Position numbers and translations under genes: made by a program
In this document: positions 23,622 through 32,222 of the stretch, one piece after another
How the letters are laid out: the number at the start of each line of letters is the position of its first letter
Position numbering within the stretch: the stretch's first letter is position 1
The notes under the pieces: generated by a model
Seen by the model: only the letters and a program-made list of their open reading frames with translations
Database searches by the model: none
What the model was told of the DNA's origin: nothing
Source: Halobacteriales archaeon QH_8_67_36
GTDB taxonomy: Archaea; Halobacteriota; Halobacteria; Halobacteriales; Haloarculaceae
Direction of reading: 5' to 3'
Assembly: GCA_003021755.1 (NCBI GenBank)
Contig: PXQZ01000018.1
Coordinates: forward strand, 9,246 to 43,597
Length of the DNA: 34,352 nucleotides

Positions 23622-24556
23622 TGGCCGACGAACAGCAGTTCATCGAGGACGGGCTCCAGCGGACCCAGATCGACGAGTTCTTCGCAGAGGAGCTCGGTCG
23701 CGCCGGCTACGGCGGCATGGACGTCGCCAAGACGCCGATGGGCACGCAGATCGTCCTCAAAGCCGAGAAGCCGGGGATGGTCATCGGCAAGGGCGGGAAG
23801 AACATCCGGAAGATCACGACGGAACTCGAGGAGCGGTTCAACCTCGACGACCCACAGATCGACGTCCAGGAAGTCGATGAGCCGGACCTCAACGCCCGCA
23901 TCGTCGCGGACCGCCTGGGTAACGCCCTCGAACGCGGCTGGTACTTCCGAAAGGCCGGCCACACCACCATCGACCGAATCATGGAGTCGGGCGCGCTCGG
24001 TGCCGAAATCGTCCTCTCCGGGAAGGTCACCGGTGCACGCTCGCGCGTCGAGAAGTTCAACCGCGGCTACATCAAGCACAACGGCGAACCCGCCGAGGAC
24101 ATCGTCGACAGCGGTGTCGGCGTCGCCGTGATGAAGCTCGGGACCATCGGCGTCCAGGTGAAGATAATCCCGCCGAACGCCCAGCTTCCCGACGACTTCG
24201 AGGTCTACGAGGACGTCGAGATCGAGGACTACGTCCCCGACACGGACGGGGAAAGCGTCGAGGAACTCCTCGAAGGCGAGCCGGCGGAGGCCGACGAGGC
24301 CGCCGAAGCCGACGCCGAGGAGGCCGCTGACGCGGCCGACGAGGAGGTCATCGAGGAAGCGGTCGATATCCCGACTGACGACGACGTCGAGGACGTCGAC
24401 GTCGACGAACTCGAAGACGCCGTCGACGAGGAACTCGACGAGGACGTCGAGGCCGAAGCCGCGGAACTCATGGACGAGATGGACAGCGCGGACGGCGAGT
24501 CCGCGGACGGTTCGGGCGGCGAGGGCCGCGAGGACGACGAGGAGGGTGACGAATAA
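23621..24556 (+). CDS. rps3: 30S ribosomal protein S3 (uS3) with long acidic tail
   Basis: The 311-residue protein has the KH domain of S3 with the RNA-binding [10 protein letters not shown] loop near residue 50 and the C-terminal S3 domain (about 95-205; [35 protein letters not shown]). An unusually long acidic, low-complexity tail of about 100 residues follows. It is full of Glu and Asp and ends [18 protein letters not shown], part of it encoded by two palindromes at 24485-24531. Acidic S3 tails are normal in haloarchaea, though this one looks long. Confidence 0.96.
   Translation: MADEQQFIEDGLQRTQIDEFFAEELGRAGYGGMDVAKTPMGTQIVLKAEKPGMVIGKGGKNIRKITTELEERFNLDDPQIDVQEVDEPDLNARIVADRLGNALERGWYFRKAGHTTIDRIMESGALGAEIVLSGKVTGARSRVEKFNRGYIKHNGEPAEDIVDSGVGVAVMKLGTIGVQVKIIPPNAQLPDDFEVYEDVEIEDYVPDTDGESVEELLEGEPAEADEAAEADAEEAADAADEEVIEEAVDIPTDDDVEDVDVDELEDAVDEELDEDVEAEAAELMDEMDSADGESADGSGGEGREDDEEGDE
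24485..24531 (+). repeat. In-frame palindromic element in the rps3 tail
   Basis: The element begins at an in-phase AGC codon. CGCGGAC (24487-24493) pairs with GTCCGCG (24499-24505) around GGCGA, and GCGGC (24516-24520) with GCCGC (24525-24529). Its first hairpin shares the outer sequence AGCGCGGA...TCCGCGGAC with the one in rps4e. The codons are acidic and serine-rich, so tail composition alone could mimic part of the pattern. Confidence 0.5.
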
Positions 24557-24774
24557 TGGCCGTCCTCCACGTCCAGGAGATTCGCGACATGACCCCCGCC
24601 GAGCGGGAGGCGGAACTCGAAGACCTCAAGACGGAACTGCTCAACGCCCGCGCCACGCTGGCTGCGGGTGGCGCCCCGGACAACCCGGGTCGCATCAAGG
24701 AACTGAAGAAGGCCATCGCCCGCATCAAGACGATTCAGGGCGAAGAAGGCGACCTCCAGTCGGAGGACGAATAA
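24556..24774 (+). CDS. rpl29: 50S ribosomal protein L29 (uL29)
   Basis: The 72-residue protein is a two-helix L29, with [39 protein letters not shown] and then [21 protein letters not shown]. It sits near the tunnel exit beside L23. It starts at the last base of the rps3 stop (TAATGG) and ends in the same fashion at rnp1, so both junctions are coupled. Confidence 0.95.
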   Translation: MAVLHVQEIRDMTPAEREAELEDLKTELLNARATLAAGGAPDNPGRIKELKKAIARIKTIQGEEGDLQSEDE

Positions 24775-25160
24775 TGCCACTGACACCCGAGACGCTCACG
24801 CGGCACGAACTCGTCGGCCTCGACGTCGAGGTCGTCGCGGCGTCCAACCCGGACGCCGTCGGTATCAGCGGCCGCGTCGTCATGGAGACGACACAGCTGC
24901 TGACCGTCGAGCGAGACGCTCGGGTGTGGCACGTGCCGAAGGCGGACGCGACGTTCGCGTTCGACCTCCCCTCGGGCAGCAGCGAGGCCCACAGCGCCTC
25001 GACAGGCGTGAGTAGCGCAGAGCGCGCGGACCGATCGAGCGGGCAGAGCCCGCGAGATAGCGGCGACGAGCCGCGAACGCGGGTCCGGGTGGAGGGCGAG
25101 CGACTCGTCGACCGTCCCGCCCGACGCACAGCGAACGCAGGTGATTCCAAATGGCGCTAG
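24774..25160 (+). CDS. rnp1: Ribonuclease P protein component 1 (Rpp29/Pop4) with insertion
   Basis: The 128-residue protein is the Sm-like-fold Rpp29 homologue of archaeal RNase P, which lies within the S10/spc operon in archaea. Clear parts are [39 protein letters not shown] and, at the end, [17 protein letters not shown]. Between strand FAFDLPSG and [10 protein letters not shown] lie about 33 extra residues, rich in Ser, Arg and Asp, encoded by four palindromes (24981-25074). An in-frame insert in a surface loop would explain this, though I cannot exclude a lineage-specific loop. The stop overlaps rps17 by ten bases in another frame. Confidence 0.9.
   Translation: MPLTPETLTRHELVGLDVEVVAASNPDAVGISGRVVMETTQLLTVERDARVWHVPKADATFAFDLPSGSSEAHSASTGVSSAERADRSSGQSPRDSGDEPRTRVRVEGERLVDRPARRTANAGDSKWR
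24981..25074 (+). repeat. In-frame cluster of palindromes inside rnp1
   Basis: Four hairpins follow each other: CGAGGC/GCCTCG (24983-24988, 24996-25001), GCGC/GCGC around AGA (25015-25018, 25022-25025), GCGGGC/GCCCGC around AGA (25039-25044, 25048-25053) and GCGGC/GCCGC (25060-25064, 25070-25074). The run begins at an in-phase AGC codon and no stop occurs. The repeated AGA loops suggest one module copied or expanded. Confidence 0.65.
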
Positions 25161-25501
25161 GACTGAACGTACAGGAACCGGAGACGGCCTGTTCCGACCG
25201 GAACTGCCCCTTCCACGGAGAGCTCTCCGTGCGCGGGCAGACGCTGAACGGAGAGGTCGCTTCCACTGACATGGAGAAGACCGTCGTCGTCGAACGCGAG
25301 TACGACGTGAAGGTGCCCAAATACGACCGCTTTATGAAGCGGCGGAGCCGCGTCCCGGCTCACGCACCCGATTGTCTCGACCTCGCGGTCGGTGACACGG
25401 TCACGATAGCAGAGTGTCGACCGCTCTCGAAGACGAAAAGTCACGTCGTCGTGAGTGTGGCCGGCGAGGCCACGGACGACTTCGAGGACGGTGAGCAATA
25501 A
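25151..25501 (+). CDS. rps17: 30S ribosomal protein S17 (uS17)
   Basis: The 116-residue protein is archaeal S17: an archaeal N-terminal [32 protein letters not shown], then the OB-fold core [66 protein letters not shown]. It binds the 16S 5' domain. Two cysteines in ACSDRNC occur in many archaeal S17 proteins. Its ATG lies inside rnp1 with a ten-base overlap, so it depends on coupling. Confidence 0.96.
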   Translation: MALGLNVQEPETACSDRNCPFHGELSVRGQTLNGEVASTDMEKTVVVEREYDVKVPKYDRFMKRRSRVPAHAPDCLDLAVGDTVTIAECRPLSKTKSHVVVSVAGEATDDFEDGEQ

Positions 25502-25899
25502 TGGAGGCAATGAACGCCGACGTCACCCAGGGCCTGGAGAAGGGCTCGCTGGTAACGTGTGCCGACAACACCGGTGCACGCCAGCTGAAAGTCGTCTCCG
25601 TCCACGGCTACTCGGGGACGAAAAACCGCCATCCGAAGGCGGGGCTGGGCGACAAGATCACGGTCTCGGTCACCAAGGGGACACCCGAAATGCGTCGCCA
25701 GGTGCTCGAAGCCGTCGTCGTCCGCCAGCGCAAACCCATCCGCCGTCCCGACGGCACCCGCGTCAAGTTCGAAGACAACGCGGCCGTCGTCGTGGACGAG
25801 AACGAGGACCCGCGCGGGACCGAGCTGAAAGGCCCCATCTCGCGGGAAGTCGCGGAACGGTTCGGGAGCGTCGCCTCCGCAGCGACGATGATCGTATAG
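25501..25899 (+). CDS. rpl14: 50S ribosomal protein L14 (uL14)
   Basis: The 132-residue protein has the family core with [47 protein letters not shown] and [40 protein letters not shown]. It has the usual archaeal length. It binds 23S rRNA at the subunit interface. The start is at the shared A of the preceding stop (TAATG). [10 protein letters not shown] gives a second ATG nine bases in that could equally be the start. Confidence 0.96.
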   Translation: MEAMNADVTQGLEKGSLVTCADNTGARQLKVVSVHGYSGTKNRHPKAGLGDKITVSVTKGTPEMRRQVLEAVVVRQRKPIRRPDGTRVKFEDNAAVVVDENEDPRGTELKGPISREVAERFGSVASAATMIV

Positions 25900-25903
25900 A
25901 CCA

Positions 25904-26266
25904 ATGACACAGCAACCAGACAAACAGCGAAAGAGCGACCGAGACGCTCCGCTGCACGAGCGACACAAGCAGGTGCGGGCCACGCTGACCGAGGACCTCC
26001 GCGAGGAGTACGGCCAGCGCAACGTCCGCGTCAACGCCGGGGACACCGTCGAGGTGCTCCGTGGCGACTACGCCGGCGAGTCGGGCGAGGTCCTCGCCGT
26101 CGACCTCTCGGATACCGTCATCCACGTGGAGGACGTCACCCTGGAGACCACCGACGGCGAGGAAGTCCCCCGCCCGCTGGACACCTCGAACGTTCGGGTC
26201 ACGGACCTGAACACCGAGGACGAGCGCCGCGAGGCGCGTCTCGAATCGGAGGACGATACCGCATGA
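25904..26266 (+). CDS. rpl24: 50S ribosomal protein L24 (uL24)
   Basis: The 120-residue protein has an N-terminal extension ([41 protein letters not shown]) and a KOW domain, [44 protein letters not shown]. It binds early in 50S assembly near the tunnel exit. A gap of four bases follows rpl14, and its end overlaps rps4e by ATGA. Confidence 0.95.
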   Translation: MTQQPDKQRKSDRDAPLHERHKQVRATLTEDLREEYGQRNVRVNAGDTVEVLRGDYAGESGEVLAVDLSDTVIHVEDVTLETTDGEEVPRPLDTSNVRVTDLNTEDERREARLESEDDTA

Positions 26267-27111
26267 GCAAGCATCAGAAGCGCCTGTCGGTGCCCGACAG
26301 CTGGCCCGTCGAGCGCAAGACGGCAACGTTTACGGTCAAGGCCGGTGCCGGCCCGCACGGTGAGTCGGGGGTCCCCCTGCTCATCGTCCTGCGGGACGTG
26401 CTGGGCTATGCCGACACCCGCAAGGAAGCGCGCTACGCGCTCAACGAGGACAACGTCCTCATCAACGGGACGGCCGTTTCCGACGAGGAACGACCCGTCG
26501 GGATGTTCGACATCATGGCCTTCACCGAGCGCGAGGAGTACTACCGCGTCTTCCCCGGCGAGGGCGGCCGGCTGGCGCTGACGGCCATCGAGGCCGACGC
26601 CGCCGAGTCCAAGCTCGGGAAGATAGTCAACAAGACCGATGTCGCCGGCGGCGACGTCCAGCTCGGCCTCCACGACGGTGAGACGCTCATCGTCGAGGAC
26701 GGCAACGAGTACTCGGGCGGCGATTCGGTCGTCGTCGACAACGAGACCAGCGACGTCATCGCCCACTTCGAGTACGAAGAGGGCGCACTCGTCACGGCAG
26801 TCGACGGTGCCCACGCGGGCGAGATCGGCACCATCGACGAGATTCAGGTCACGCCGGGCTCGGCCCGGAACAACGTCCTCGTCGAACAGGACGGGGGCAG
26901 CGAGGCTCCCGATGAAGCCTCCGAAGGCGGCGACGCCGCCGACGGCTTCGAGACGGTCGAGGAGTACGTCGTCGTCATCGACGAGAACTTTACTGGCGAT
27001 GCCGGAACGGCATCGGAAAACGCGAATAGCGCGGAACAGAGTTCCGCGGACAGTCAAGCGGCGGAGCCGCGAGACGACGGTGAAGCCGTGAGCGAGGGTG
27101 ACAGCGAATGA
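26263..27111 (+). CDS. rps4e: 30S ribosomal protein S4e (eS4) with long C-terminal tail
   Basis: The 282-residue protein has no bacterial counterpart in this position. The S4-like domain [34 protein letters not shown] lies near residues 45-85, and a KOW-like segment [29 protein letters not shown] near 180-205. Other haloarchaeal S4e proteins, as I recall, are about 235 residues and end soon after [13 protein letters not shown]. Here about 45 extra residues follow, rich in Ser, Glu, Asp and Ala, and encoded by a chain of palindromes. It overlaps both neighbours by ATGA. Confidence 0.95.
   Translation: MSKHQKRLSVPDSWPVERKTATFTVKAGAGPHGESGVPLLIVLRDVLGYADTRKEARYALNEDNVLINGTAVSDEERPVGMFDIMAFTEREEYYRVFPGEGGRLALTAIEADAAESKLGKIVNKTDVAGGDVQLGLHDGETLIVEDGNEYSGGDSVVVDNETSDVIAHFEYEEGALVTAVDGAHAGEIGTIDEIQVTPGSARNNVLVEQDGGSEAPDEASEGGDAADGFETVEEYVVVIDENFTGDAGTASENANSAEQSSADSQAAEPRDDGEAVSEGDSE
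26998..27072 (+). repeat. In-frame palindrome chain in the rps4e tail
   Basis: Three hairpins lie here: GATGCCG/CGGCATC around GAA (26998-27004, 27008-27014), CGCGGAAC/GTTCCGCG around AGA (27030-27037, 27041-27048) and GCGGC/GCCGC around GGA (27058-27062, 27066-27070). The second module starts at an in-phase AGC codon (27028). A fourth weak stem ACGG/CCGT follows near 27077-27089. Confidence 0.65.
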
Positions 27112-27641
27112 GCTCCGATAGCGGCTCGGGCGCCGACTTCCACGAGATGCGCGAACCCAGCATCGAGAAGGTCGTCGTCCACATGGGTATCGGCCACGGT
27201 GGCCAGGACCTGGCCAACGGCGAGGACATCGTCACCGAGATTACGGGTCAGCGCCCGGTTCGGACGCGAGCGAAGCGGACCGTCGGCGAGTTCGACATCC
27301 GTCAGGGTGACCCCATCGGTGCGAAGGTCACGCTGCGTGGTGACGACGCCGAAGCGTTCCTCGGGACCGCACTCCCGCTCGCCGACCTGGCCGCGAGCCA
27401 GTTCGACGACACCGGCAACTTCAGCTTCGGTATCGAGGAACACACGGAGTTCCCGAGCCAGGAGTACGACCCGAGCATCGGAATCTACGGGCTGGACGTG
27501 ACGGTCAACCTCGTCCGCCCGGGCTATCGCGTCGCCAAGCGGGACAAGGCGTCCCGCTCGATTCCGTCGAACCACCGACTCGACCCGGATGACGCAGTCG
27601 CGTTCGTCGAGTCGACCTTCGACGTCGAGGTGAGCGAATGA
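27108..27641 (+). CDS. rpl5: 50S ribosomal protein L5 (uL5)
   Basis: The 177-residue protein is archaeal L5, which contacts 5S rRNA and the P-site tRNA. Recognisable regions are [65 protein letters not shown] and [46 protein letters not shown]. Length is as expected. It shares four bases with rps14 at its end and with rps4e at its start. Confidence 0.96.
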   Translation: MSSDSGSGADFHEMREPSIEKVVVHMGIGHGGQDLANGEDIVTEITGQRPVRTRAKRTVGEFDIRQGDPIGAKVTLRGDDAEAFLGTALPLADLAASQFDDTGNFSFGIEEHTEFPSQEYDPSIGIYGLDVTVNLVRPGYRVAKRDKASRSIPSNHRLDPDDAVAFVESTFDVEVSE

Positions 27642-27805
27642 GCGAAAGTGAAACCCAACAGGCCGAAGACGAGCGTACCGGCCAGCTAGAGTCCTGCCAG
27701 CGCTGCGGGCGCGAGCAGGGTCTCGTCGGCAAGTACGACATCTGGCTGTGTCGCCAGTGCTTCCGGGAGATCTCCCGGGGCATGGGATTCAGGAAGTACA
27801 GCTAA
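27638..27805 (+). CDS. rps14: 30S ribosomal protein S14 (uS14), zinc-binding type
   Basis: This 55-residue gene is too short for many ORF screens but is clear. The product has a zinc ribbon CQRCG...CRQCF with four cysteines (C-x2-C-x15-C-x2-C), as in archaeal S14, and ends [13 protein letters not shown]. An acidic N-terminal stretch ([16 protein letters not shown]) precedes the ribbon. It binds the 30S head, near S19. The ATG at 27638 overlaps the rpl5 stop, and rps8 begins three bases after its stop. Confidence 0.95.
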   Translation: MSESETQQAEDERTGQLESCQRCGREQGLVGKYDIWLCRQCFREISRGMGFRKYS

Positions 27806-27807
27806 CT

Positions 27808-28200
27808 ATGACAGGAAACGACCCGTTCGCCAACGCACTGTCGGCACTCGACAACGCCGAGAGCGTCGGGCATCTGGAGCAGACTGTATCGCCCGCCTCG
27901 AACGAGATCGGTAGCGTACTCGAGGTCTTCTACGACCGCGGGTACATCGACGGATTCAGCTTCGTCGACGACGGCAAAGCCGGTGAGTTCGAGGTCGAAC
28001 TGAAAGGAGCCATCAACGAGTGTGGCCCGGTCAAGCCCCGCCACTCCGCGGGCGCAGACGAGTTCGAGAAGTGGGAAAAGCGGTTCCTCCCCGCCCGTGA
28101 CTACGGGACCCTCGTCGTGACGACCAGCCACGGAATCATGAGCCACTACGAGGCTCGTGAGGAAGGCGTCGGTGGCCAGGTAATCGCATACGTATACTGA
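27808..28200 (+). CDS. rps8: 30S ribosomal protein S8 (uS8)
   Basis: The 130-residue protein binds the central domain of 16S rRNA. Visible core: NDPFANALSALDNAESVGHLEQTVSPASNEIGSVLEVFYDRGYIDGFSFVDD and the C-terminal ARDYGTLVVTTSHGIMSHYEAREEGVGGQVIAYVY, with the SHGIMSH turn that contacts RNA. In bacteria S8 represses its operon. Here I see no duplicate binding site in the leader of a neighbouring gene. A 27-base stretch upstream of rpl6 does not occur: the spacing is two bases. Confidence 0.96.
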   Translation: MTGNDPFANALSALDNAESVGHLEQTVSPASNEIGSVLEVFYDRGYIDGFSFVDDGKAGEFEVELKGAINECGPVKPRHSAGADEFEKWEKRFLPARDYGTLVVTTSHGIMSHYEAREEGVGGQVIAYVY

Positions 28201-28202
28201 CA

Positions 28203-28739
28203 ATGCCACGAGTAGAACTGGAGATTCCGGAGGACGTGTCCGTCTCCCAGGACCATCTCGACCTCACGGTCGAGGGTCCCGAGGGAACGGTCACACGTCG
28301 GCTCTGGTATCCCGACATCGACGTCACAGTCGCGGACGACGTCGTCGCGGTCGAGTCCGACGAGGACGACGCCAAGACGCTGTCGACGGTCGGGACCTTC
28401 GAGAGCCACATCGAGAACGTGTTCCACGGCGTCACGGAGGGGTGGGAGTACGAGATGGAAGTCTTCTACTCTCACTTCCCGATGCAGGTCACCGTCGAGG
28501 GCGACGACGTCGTCATCGAGAACTTCCTCGGCGAGAAGGCCGCCCGTCGGACTACCGTCCACGGTGACACCGACGTGTCGGTCGACGGCGAGGAACTGAC
28601 CGTCACCGGCCCCGACATCGAGGCCGTCGGGCAGACCGCCGCGGACATCGAACAGCTCACGCGCATCAACGACAAGGACGTGCGCGTGTTTCAGGACGGG
28701 GTGTACATCACCCAGAAACCGTCCAGAGGTGACGCCTGA
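28203..28739 (+). CDS. rpl6: 50S ribosomal protein L6 (uL6)
   Basis: The 178-residue protein has the two tandem L6 folds: [42 protein letters not shown] and, after residue 90, [78 protein letters not shown]. It sits near the sarcin-ricin loop. It matches the expected archaeal length. It overlaps the rpl32e start by one base (TGATGG). Confidence 0.96.
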   Translation: MPRVELEIPEDVSVSQDHLDLTVEGPEGTVTRRLWYPDIDVTVADDVVAVESDEDDAKTLSTVGTFESHIENVFHGVTEGWEYEMEVFYSHFPMQVTVEGDDVVIENFLGEKAARRTTVHGDTDVSVDGEELTVTGPDIEAVGQTAADIEQLTRINDKDVRVFQDGVYITQKPSRGDA

Positions 28740-29611
28740 TGGCGGACAACCCCGACAACACGAGTAACGACGCCAACGCCAACGAGGAAGGGCTCCCGCA
28801 GGGAGAGGCTCCCGAGGAAGACATCGAGTCCGAGAAGCCCACCACAGGCGAGTCAGCTGAGGACCCGGACCAGGTCGCCGAAGCGGCCGAATCCGAGGCC
28901 GAGGCCGAGAGCGACGACCGGATGGAGCTCACCGACATCAGCGGCGTCGGCGAATCCAAGGCGGAGGCGCTCCGCGAGGCCGGCTTCCGGACGGCTGAGG
29001 ACGTCCGCGGCGCGAGCCAGTCCGAACTGGCCGAGGCCGAGGGCGTCGGCAACGCACTCGCCGCCCGCATCAAGGCAGACGTCGGCGGTCTCGAAGTCGA
29101 GACCGAGACGGAAGCCGAGGTCGAAGAGGAGGGCGACGAGGAAGCCGAGGCCGACGAGGACGTGGAGACGGAGCTCCGGGCCCGCGGTCTCAGCGAGAAG
29201 ACGCCGGACCTCGACGACGAGACGGCTCGACTGCTGGCCCAGCGACACCGCGTCGGCGGCCCGCAGTTCAACCGACAGGACCACCACAAGAAAAAGCGCG
29301 TGTCGACGTCCTGGCGCAAGCCACGCGGCGACCTCTCGAAACAGCGCCGCGACATCAAGGGCAAGGGCGCCACCGTCGAGGCCGGCTTCCGAACCCCGAA
29401 GGCCGCACGTGGCAAACACCCCTCGGGCTTCGAGGAAGTCCGCGTCCACAACGTGGACGACCTGGAAGGCGTCGACGGGGACAGCGAGGCCGTCCGCATC
29501 GCCTCGAAGGTCGGCGCTCGCAAGCGCGAGCGCATCGAGGAGGAAGCCGAGGACGCGGGCGTCCGCGTGCTCAACCCCACCTACGAGGAAGTCGAGGTGA
29601 GCGAGCAATGA
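28739..29611 (+). CDS. rpl32e: 50S ribosomal protein L32e (eL32) with N-terminal extension and HhH domain
   Basis: The 290-residue protein is a haloarchaeal eL32. An acidic N-terminal extension (about 1-60) precedes a helix-hairpin-helix domain of about 55 residues ([49 protein letters not shown]). An acidic linker follows, then the eL32 domain from about residue 165 ([28 protein letters not shown]). H. marismortui L32e, as I recall, is about 241 residues and begins just before the HhH domain, so the first ~50 residues are extra here. It overlaps rpl19e by four bases. Confidence 0.95.
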   Translation: MADNPDNTSNDANANEEGLPQGEAPEEDIESEKPTTGESAEDPDQVAEAAESEAEAESDDRMELTDISGVGESKAEALREAGFRTAEDVRGASQSELAEAEGVGNALAARIKADVGGLEVETETEAEVEEEGDEEAEADEDVETELRARGLSEKTPDLDDETARLLAQRHRVGGPQFNRQDHHKKKRVSTSWRKPRGDLSKQRRDIKGKGATVEAGFRTPKAARGKHPSGFEEVRVHNVDDLEGVDGDSEAVRIASKVGARKRERIEEEAEDAGVRVLNPTYEEVEVSEQ

Positions 29612-30057
29612 CGGATCTCTCCGCACAGAAGCGACTCGCATCGGACATCCTCGACGTCGGGAAAGACCGCGTCTGGCTCAACCCCGAGCGCCAGAGTGAC
29701 ATCGCCGACGCCATCACTCGCGAGGACGTTCGCGAACTGGTCGAGGAGGGTGCCATCACGGCGAAAGACGCGAAGGGCAACTCCCGCGGTCGCGCTCGCG
29801 AACGCAAGGAGAAGCAGGCCTACGGCCACCAGAAGGGAGCCGGTTCCCGGAAGGGCAAGGCCGGGGCCCGACAGAACGAGAAGCAAAACTGGGAGTCCCG
29901 CATTCGCGCACAGCGGACGAAGCTGCGCGAACTGCGTGACGACGGCACGCTGTCGAAGTCCGTCTACCGCGACCTGTACGACAAGGCCGGCGGTGGCGAG
30001 TTCGACAGCGTCGCCGACCTACAACGATACATCGACGCAAACCACGGTGACGAATAA
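29608..30057 (+). CDS. rpl19e: 50S ribosomal protein L19e (eL19)
   Basis: The 149-residue archaeal/eukaryotic protein is highly basic in its middle: [55 protein letters not shown]. The N-terminal helical domain includes [47 protein letters not shown]. It binds several 23S domains. It matches the H. marismortui length I recall. The stop and the rpl18 start overlap by one base. Confidence 0.95.
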   Translation: MTDLSAQKRLASDILDVGKDRVWLNPERQSDIADAITREDVRELVEEGAITAKDAKGNSRGRARERKEKQAYGHQKGAGSRKGKAGARQNEKQNWESRIRAQRTKLRELRDDGTLSKSVYRDLYDKAGGGEFDSVADLQRYIDANHGDE

Positions 30058-30620
30058 TGGCGACAGGACCACGATACACGGTGCCGATGCGGCGACGCCG
30101 CGAGGCCCGAACCGATTACCATCAGCGGTTGCGCCTGCTGAAATCCGGCAAGCCCCGCCTTGTCGCTCGAAAGAGCAACAAGCACACCAGGGCGCAGCTG
30201 GTGACTCTCGGGCCGGACGGCGACCGAACGCTGGCGGCCGCACAGTCCGGTGACCTGGAGGCGTACGGCTGGGAGGCGCCGACGGGCAACATGCCCGCGG
30301 CCTACCTCACCGGTCTGCTCGCCGGGCTCCGCGCGCTGGATGCGGGCGTCGAGGAAGCGGTGCTCGACATCGGCCTCAACACCCCGACCCCCGGAAGCAA
30401 AGTGTTCGCAATACAGGAGGGCGCAATCGACGCCGGCCTGGAAATCCCCCACAACGACGACGTACTCGCCGACTGGCAGCGCACGCGCGGTGGCCACATC
30501 GCCGAGTACGCCGAGATGCTGGACGAACCGCTGTACAGCGGGGACTTCGACGCGGCAGACCTCCCGGAGCACTTCGACGAGACCCGGGAGACACTACTGG
30601 AAGGTGACATCGAACTATGA
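30057..30620 (+). CDS. rpl18: 50S ribosomal protein L18 (uL18)
   Basis: The 187-residue protein is the archaeal L18 (homologous to eukaryotic L5), which carries 5S rRNA together with uL5. Core: [46 protein letters not shown], then [73 protein letters not shown]. It is longer than the bacterial protein by a C-terminal region. It overlaps rps5 by four bases. Confidence 0.96.
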   Translation: MATGPRYTVPMRRRREARTDYHQRLRLLKSGKPRLVARKSNKHTRAQLVTLGPDGDRTLAAAQSGDLEAYGWEAPTGNMPAAYLTGLLAGLRALDAGVEEAVLDIGLNTPTPGSKVFAIQEGAIDAGLEIPHNDDVLADWQRTRGGHIAEYAEMLDEPLYSGDFDAADLPEHFDETRETLLEGDIEL

Positions 30621-31255
30621 GCGGTAACAACGGCTGGGAACCCCGGACACGCCTCGGCAAGCGGGTTGTCGAGGGCGAGATCGACTCCATGACGGAGGCG
30701 CTCAACTCGGGACTTCCCCTGAAAGAATCGGACGTCGTCGACCAGCTCGTTCCCGACCTGGAAGACGAAGTGCTGGACATCAACATGGTCCAGCGGATGA
30801 CCGACTCCGGCCGGCGGGTGAAGTTCCGCTGTGTCGTCGCGGTCGGCAACCGCGACGGGCTGGTCGGCTACGCCGAAGGGCGTGACGACCAGGTCGGCGG
30901 CGCCATCCAGAAGGCCATCGACGTGGCCAAACTGAACATCATCGACGTCTCCCGTGGCTGTGGGTCCTGGGAGTGTGGCTGTGGCCGTCCGCACACGGTC
31001 GCGCTGCGCACCGAGGGCAAGGCCGGGAGCGTCGAGGTCGAGCTCCAGCCCGCACCGCGCGGGCTCGGACTCGCGGGCGGGGAGACCGTCCGCAAGGTGC
31101 TCGAACTCGCCGGCATCGAGGACATCTGGACCCGTTCGAGCGGGAACACGCGAACCACGGTCAACTTCGCCAAGGCGACGTTCAACGCCCTGCAGAACAC
31201 GGCCGAGGCCCGCGTCCCCGAGCGCACCTTCGAGAAACGAGAGGTGATCGAGTGA
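30617..31255 (+). CDS. rps5: 30S ribosomal protein S5 (uS5)
   Basis: The 212-residue protein is the archaeal S5 (S2 of eukaryotes). It has the double-stranded-RNA-binding-like N domain ([38 protein letters not shown]) and the ribosomal-fold C domain. The motif [19 protein letters not shown] with three clustered cysteines is the archaeal form. Fidelity of decoding is its main role. It overlaps rpl18 by four bases and rpl30 by one. Confidence 0.96.
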   Translation: MSGNNGWEPRTRLGKRVVEGEIDSMTEALNSGLPLKESDVVDQLVPDLEDEVLDINMVQRMTDSGRRVKFRCVVAVGNRDGLVGYAEGRDDQVGGAIQKAIDVAKLNIIDVSRGCGSWECGCGRPHTVALRTEGKAGSVEVELQPAPRGLGLAGGETVRKVLELAGIEDIWTRSSGNTRTTVNFAKATFNALQNTAEARVPERTFEKREVIE

Positions 31256-31719
31256 TGCACGCACTCGTCCAGATTCGCGGCGACGTGAACATGGATACGG
31301 ACATCCACGACACGCTGCAGATGCTGAACATCCACCACGTCAACCACTGCACGTTCGTCCCCGACACGGAGACCTACAGCGGGATGGTGACGAAGGTCAA
31401 CGACTTCGTCGCCTTCGGCGAACCCAGCCAGGAGACGGTCGAACTCCTGCTTTCGACGCGCGCAGAGCCCGCGGAGGGCGACGCCGACATCGACGACGAG
31501 TGGATCGCCGAGAACACCGAGTTCGACGACATCGAGGGACTGGCCTGGGCGCTGGTCTCCGAGGAGACGACCCTCAAGGAGCAGGGCCTCTCCCCCACAC
31601 TCCGTCTGCACCCGCCACGGGGCGGCCACGACGGCATCAAACACCCGACCAAGGAGGGCGGCGAACTCGGGCGACACGACACCGAGGGCATCGACGCGCT
31701 CCTGGAGGCGATGCGATAA
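31255..31719 (+). CDS. rpl30: 50S ribosomal protein L30 (uL30)
   Basis: The 154-residue archaeal-type L30 (homologous to eukaryotic L7) is much longer than the bacterial protein of about 60 residues. It has HALVQIRGDVNMDTDIHDTLQMLNIHHVNHCTFVPDTETYSGMVTKVNDFVAFGEP and the C-terminal LSPTLRLHPPRGGHDGIKHPTKEGGELGRHDTEGIDALLEAMR. Length fits H. marismortui L30. The ATG at 31255 shares an A with the rps5 stop (TGATG). Confidence 0.96.
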   Translation: MHALVQIRGDVNMDTDIHDTLQMLNIHHVNHCTFVPDTETYSGMVTKVNDFVAFGEPSQETVELLLSTRAEPAEGDADIDDEWIAENTEFDDIEGLAWALVSEETTLKEQGLSPTLRLHPPRGGHDGIKHPTKEGGELGRHDTEGIDALLEAMR

Positions 31720-32213
31720 TGACGAACAAGAAACGACGACAGCGTGGCTCGCGCACGCACGGCGGCGGCTCGCACAAGAACCGACGCGGTGCCGGTCACC
31801 GCGGTGGTCGCGGCGCCGCCGGCCGGGACAAACACGAGTTCCACAACTACGACCCGCTCGGCAAGAGCGGCTTCAAGCGCCCGGAGCAGGTACAAGAAGC
31901 GGTCGCGACGGTCGACGTCCGCGAACTCGACGAGAACGCGCCGCTGCTGGCCGCCGACGGCCTCGCCGAAGCGGCCGACGACGGCTACATCATCGACGCC
32001 CGCGAGGTCGTCGACGAGGCCGAGGACGCCGACGTGGTGAAGGTGCTCGGTGCGGGCCAGGTCCGCAACGAACTCACCCTCATCGCCGACGAGTTCTCGG
32101 CGGGCGCAATCGAGAAAGTCGAAGACGCGGGCGGCACCGCAGAGTTGACCGACTTCGGTAAAGAGCGGCAGGCAGCTGCCGACACCGAAGGCAAGTCGGA
32201 CGACGAGGACTGA
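31719..32213 (+). CDS. rpl15: 50S ribosomal protein L15 (uL15)
   Basis: The 164-residue protein is archaeal L15. A basic N-terminal tail KKRRQRGSRTHGGGSHKNRRGAGHRGGRGAAGRDKHEFHNYDPLGKSGF winds through 23S rRNA. A compact C domain follows with VVKVLGAGQVRNELTLIADEFSAGAIEKVEDAGGTAEL, ending in an acidic tail. It directly precedes secY, as in most archaea and bacteria. Nine bases lie between its stop and the secY ATG. Confidence 0.96.
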   Translation: MTNKKRRQRGSRTHGGGSHKNRRGAGHRGGRGAAGRDKHEFHNYDPLGKSGFKRPEQVQEAVATVDVRELDENAPLLAADGLAEAADDGYIIDAREVVDEAEDADVVKVLGAGQVRNELTLIADEFSAGAIEKVEDAGGTAELTDFGKERQAAADTEGKSDDED

Positions 32214-32222
32214 GGAGAGACA

